Origin: Cacajao melanocephalus
Taxonomy: Eukaryota > Chordata > Mammalia > Primates > Pitheciidae
Assembly (NCBI GenBank): GCA_963573385.1
Contig: CAUYLG010005468.1
Location: 88,734-152,733 of the forward strand
Length of the DNA: 64,000 nt
Reading direction: 5' to 3'
Of this stretch, positions 42,148-64,000 are shown one piece after another. The position numbers and the translations under genes were made by a program. The stretch's first letter is position 1; each line of letters begins with the position of its first letter. A model generated the notes under the pieces. It made no database searches, had not been told where the DNA came from, and was given only the letters and a program-made list of their open reading frames with translations.

Positions 42148-42320
42148 GCTGCAAGGGCCTTCTTCCAACTCCGCCCCCACACGCACAAAGCCGGGGACCC
42201 TCGGTCAGTTCCGGCCCCGCCCATTAAAGGAGACGCTCAGTCCTGAAACAGAAAATGAACCGCGACCCAGCAGTCCTAACCGGAGCCCGCAGCTTCTGCT
42301 CAATTTTATCAAGACTGAAG
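41700..42320. promoter_or_regulatory. NPM3: NPM3 promoter CpG island
   Basis: CpG-rich sequence around exon 1. Upstream of the ATG the minus strand has GGGCGGGGC (Sp1), a second GGGGCGGAG box and an ETS-like CCGGAA. No TATA box. A housekeeping-type promoter. Confidence 0.75.
42030..42147 (-). CDS. NPM3: NPM3 exon 1
   Basis: ATG at 42147–42145. Encodes the Ala-rich disordered N-terminus (MAAVTAAALAFLSQ) and the beginning of the core (TMDSFFF), ending after one base of a Gly codon. The donor is gtattg, a slightly unusual +3 to +6. Confidence 0.95.
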
Positions 42321-43180
42321 AGAAATGAAGTTAACATCACAGAAAAATGGATTTGAGATTGATGTTAACATCCTTGCTCATTTCCGCTACCATGAGGGTG
42401 TTCACTTCCCTAGCTCCTCGGGGATAGTTGGGAGACACTCTTCCAACCCAGGGTAAGCTTTCGAGAAAGGAGGTAGATATAAAAATGTAAACCCTTCTTA
42501 CGCCACCCCCGCAGCAAAGGCGGGGTTAAGGCAGTGCTCTTCTGCTACAATCAAAGGAAATGCAGATTGGCTTTGCCTCAACAGAGCCAAGGAATTTCAG
42601 TTCTAAGAATTTCCATCCCAACACTTCTGTCCTCTCATCTCTCCTAGATAAGCTTCCTGCTCTAATGACCCTGCAACTTCCTATGCCTTCACTGAGCCTT
42701 AGTTGCTGGCACTTGTCAGCAGAGGACTAGACTAGTTAGCTTATGCGTTGCTGTTCCTGGCTGACCCACGCTTTTTGAGCTTTTAATTCCAAATCAGCCA
42801 GGAATATCTGCGCACTGGATTATTTTGTCAGTTTATGCTACTCGTGCATCTTTCACCTTTTAAGAATCAGGCAAACTGTGTGCTCTTTATCCTATTAGAT
42901 GGCAAAAACTCAAACTAGAAGCCCTATTTCACACCCAGGTTGTAACTGTGGCAAGAGGGTGGGGTGGCTTGGCTAAGAACTGGTCTACTTTTCTTAGCTC
43001 TTGCCTTAAGGAAAATCTGGAAGTCTTTTACTGGTGATGGAAGTAGAGGAGGGCTGCCTTCAAGATTCAATCTCTTAACTTGGAACAGCTGTGGAGAGGA
43101 GGAATACCTGCTTGTAGGTGAGGCATGAAAGAGGAGGAAAGGTAGGGGGTAGACAGGAAGTAGGTTCACATAGTACAACA
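42320..43180. other. NPM3–OGA spacer
   Basis: Under 1 kb between the NPM3 promoter and the OGA transcript end. It is unique sequence without recognised repeats and no gene is seen. Confidence 0.6.
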
Positions 43181-45187
43181 CAGGCATTCACTTCAAGTTT
43201 TATTTTACCTCTTGCATCGTCTTTTACAGTTCGTTTTCTACAGGAACTGAGCTCTGATCTAAACAATCAATAAAAATGGCATTCCAACCTTAATATTCAT
43301 AACCAGGAAATAGCATAGCACTTCATGATCCTAGAGTGATGAAAGCATGATGAAAGCAAAGACCAGGGCATCTGTTTCAGTTAACACCTGTGACCAGACC
43401 AGCCAACATGATTACCAGAAGCCAAGACAAAACCAAAAGCAAACTTGCTAAAAAATCCTGATTCTGTGAGTTACTCTGAAATCCTCCTGATAAAATGCTA
43501 GAATTGTCCACTAGTGTTAAAGATGAGAAAACTGAGGAAAATTCAGCTGTCTTACTATCTAGCAGGGATCTTCCCTTCACCTCTAGCCCTCAAAAAGGCA
43601 AACCTGGTTCCAGCTTTACAACGTACCACATCTATCAGTTAAAGGTTTCTAACCTAAATGCCTTCTCTTCTTTCTTCTCACCTATTTAGTGCATACTCAA
43701 AGGCCTTGGTTGGAAGTCACTAGGTACCACTAGGTACAATGCTTTAGGGCTCTCTCAAAAGCCCACATTGGTGTTCTGTGAAAAAAATTATTTCAAGTTT
43801 GCTTCTCTTTACCCCTCTCCCCTCACTCAGCTAAAAGTTAAACAGCTGATGCAAAACTGCAGAGAAGCAAGATAACAAAATACTGTTAGGAATCTATGGA
43901 GAAATCAGCCAGCCATGATGAAAAAATGAGTCCTGCAGAAATTATCTGCCAGCTTCATGCTCAGAACCCTTAAAAACACCAAATCTAAATTAAAATACAT
44001 GAAGCTTTCACAATCTGGTTAAAAGAAAAAGGTAACCGTAAATAATTGGTTAAAGTGTGCTCATTCTTTTAGAAATTAGATACAAACATGCAAGAATTAG
44101 ACTCTGATTTTATAAAATCAGTAGTAACAGGTCTTGAGATAAAAAGAACTGACCGAAGGGCAAATGGAACCAATCAGTCCCTGAACCCTACTTGACAGAT
44201 GTCAAATCCAACATTTCACATGCTGACCTAGTATTAAGGATCGTTTCCACAAGCAACTGCACTTTGCAACAGATTAAGTCCTACAAAATTAGGCTCTCGT
44301 ACCCCAAATGGTCATGGCCTAGGACTAGGTGGGAGGCACTTTTAAAAATAATAGAACTTCAAAAAGAACAAAAACAATCCCAAACCCAAAGTCAAAGGTT
44401 AACGAAAATCTACTTCTCATTGATTTACATTATTCAAAGTGCCATTCTGAACCAACACCCTTCCATTTTTAGAGGAAAAAAATTTACAAAAACAGTAAAC
44501 AAAAAGGATAGTCAGGTTACAGCTAGTTTATATACAAAGAAATTTACAAGTTTGTCAATTGTAGGCTTTTGCCACAAACAAATGCACATTTGTCCCTACA
44601 AAGTACACCATGCCTGAACCAACAGTCATTACAGGAGACAATTGGCCACAGCTTTACAAAAAGCGTAACTGCCCCAAATTGAAATTATTCAGCTTAAAGT
44701 AATGCCACAACCATCCCACTTGGAATCACTCCACCCTGACATCCCTGAAACCCACTTTCTCTCATCTCTGCCATGTCCTCAAAGACTCAGAGACATTTCA
44801 CTCAATAAACCAAGGAGGATGACAGATGTTATTTTGATTACTCTCTGGTGAGAAATGCAACCACACTGGATGCAGAAAATAGTGCTGACTACATTTATTG
44901 AAGACTCTCTCCCTGTATAAACCCATGTAAAAGGTCTCAGCACCTAACACAAGACTCAAAAAGGAAGCCCACATCTCTCTCTCATACAGGATTTGCCGCC
45001 ATACTATCTTCTTCCAACCAGTGAGTAGTCTGAAAGTGTGATGGGTGAGTTTTACATAGTCTTCTTTGTTTCTAATCCAATTGGCTGATTTGTTGCCACT
45101 CCAGAGGCTGAACTGTATGAAGACCTCAACTACCACCCACAAGGTGCAGTTAAGAGACTTTTGGACAGTTCACAGTGCCAACGAATG
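43180..45187 (-). other. OGA: OGA 3' UTR
   Basis: About 2 kb of repeat-free AT-rich sequence. A distal AATAAA on the minus strand lies at 43203–43198. An internal AATAAA near 44,900 could give a shorter form. Confidence 0.75.
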
Positions 45188-62441
<17,254 letters not shown>

Positions 62442-62484
62442 CTAGAAATAATGACAACTGTTTGTTAAGTCAATCATGATTCTG

Positions 62485-62781
62485 GCAGGGCACAGTGGCT
62501 CAAACCTGTAACCCCAGTACTTTGGAAGGCCGAGGTGGGTCGATCACCTGAGGTCAGGAGTTCGAGACCAGCCTGACCAACACAGAGAAACCCTGTCTCT
62601 ACTAAAAATATAAAATTAGACGGGCATGGTGGTGCATGCCTGTAATCCCAGCCACTCAGGAGGCTGAGGCAGGAGAACTGCTTGACCTGAGAGGCAGAGG
62701 TTGCGGTGAACCAAGATTGTGCCATTGCACTCTAGCCTGGGCAACAAGAGTGAAAGTCCAACTCAGAAAAAAAAAAAAAAA
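62485..62781 (+). repeat. Alu in OGA intron 6
   Basis: Plus-strand, starting 44 bases from exon 7's acceptor boundary. Confidence 0.93.
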
Positions 62782-62784
62782 GTT

Positions 62785-64000
<1,216 letters not shown>

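Overview
This is simian-primate nuclear DNA. It has large introns with GT-AG junctions, more than 40 Alu copies in both orientations, L1/L2/MIR/hAT debris and CpG-island promoters. The gene order FGF8 – NPM3 – OGA (MGEA5), all on the minus strand, identifies the segment orthologous to human 10q24.32, between FBXW4 (off the left edge) and the 5' half of OGA (off the right edge). Several codons differ from the human proteins as I remember them: about nine positions in NPM3, one in FGF8 exon 1C and possibly one in OGA. I therefore think it is a non-human simian or a divergent haplotype rather than the human reference. That comparison rests on memory.

Layout: 1–28,600 is intergenic and holds no gene I can support. 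The first 16.5 kb is dense in repeats: Alus, MIR/L2, an L1 fragment, hAT elements and one ERV1-type solitary LTR. The stretch 16.5–23 kb is almost repeat-free. From 24.0 to 25.7 kb lies an old L2 carrying two Alus and an unexpected 69-bp copy of sequence found 3.6 kb away. The part next to FGF8 (25.7–28.6 kb) contains AT-rich, homeodomain-motif-rich islands that look like distal FGF8 control elements. FGF8 occupies 29,103–34,693 (coding), with the classic exons 1A, 1B, 1C and 1D plus two more. All splice junctions for isoforms a, b, e and f are readable. Its CpG island continues to about 35.4 kb. The FGF8–NPM3 interval (35.4–40.1 kb) has no Alu. It contains an AT-rich TALE/TCF/homeodomain motif cluster, a second CpG-rich block and two CTCF-like motifs. 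NPM3 (40,504–42,147, five exons, 178 codons) is compact and complete. OGA supplies its last ten exons (residues about 251–916) from 62,441 down to 45,188, with a 2-kb 3' UTR. The window ends inside OGA intron 6 in a primate L1.

The three genes are not a functional operon. FGF8 is a secreted, tightly regulated morphogen, NPM3 a ubiquitous nucleolar histone-chaperone-family protein, and OGA the nucleocytoplasmic O-GlcNAc hydrolase. The contrast between a regulated developmental gene and two housekeeping neighbours is why the CTCF-like motifs between FGF8 and NPM3 deserve attention. I found no new gene system. The strongest unexplained signals are the templated 69-bp duplication inside L2, the lengthened read-through tail of the OGA short isoform, and several putative non-coding control elements in and around FGF8.
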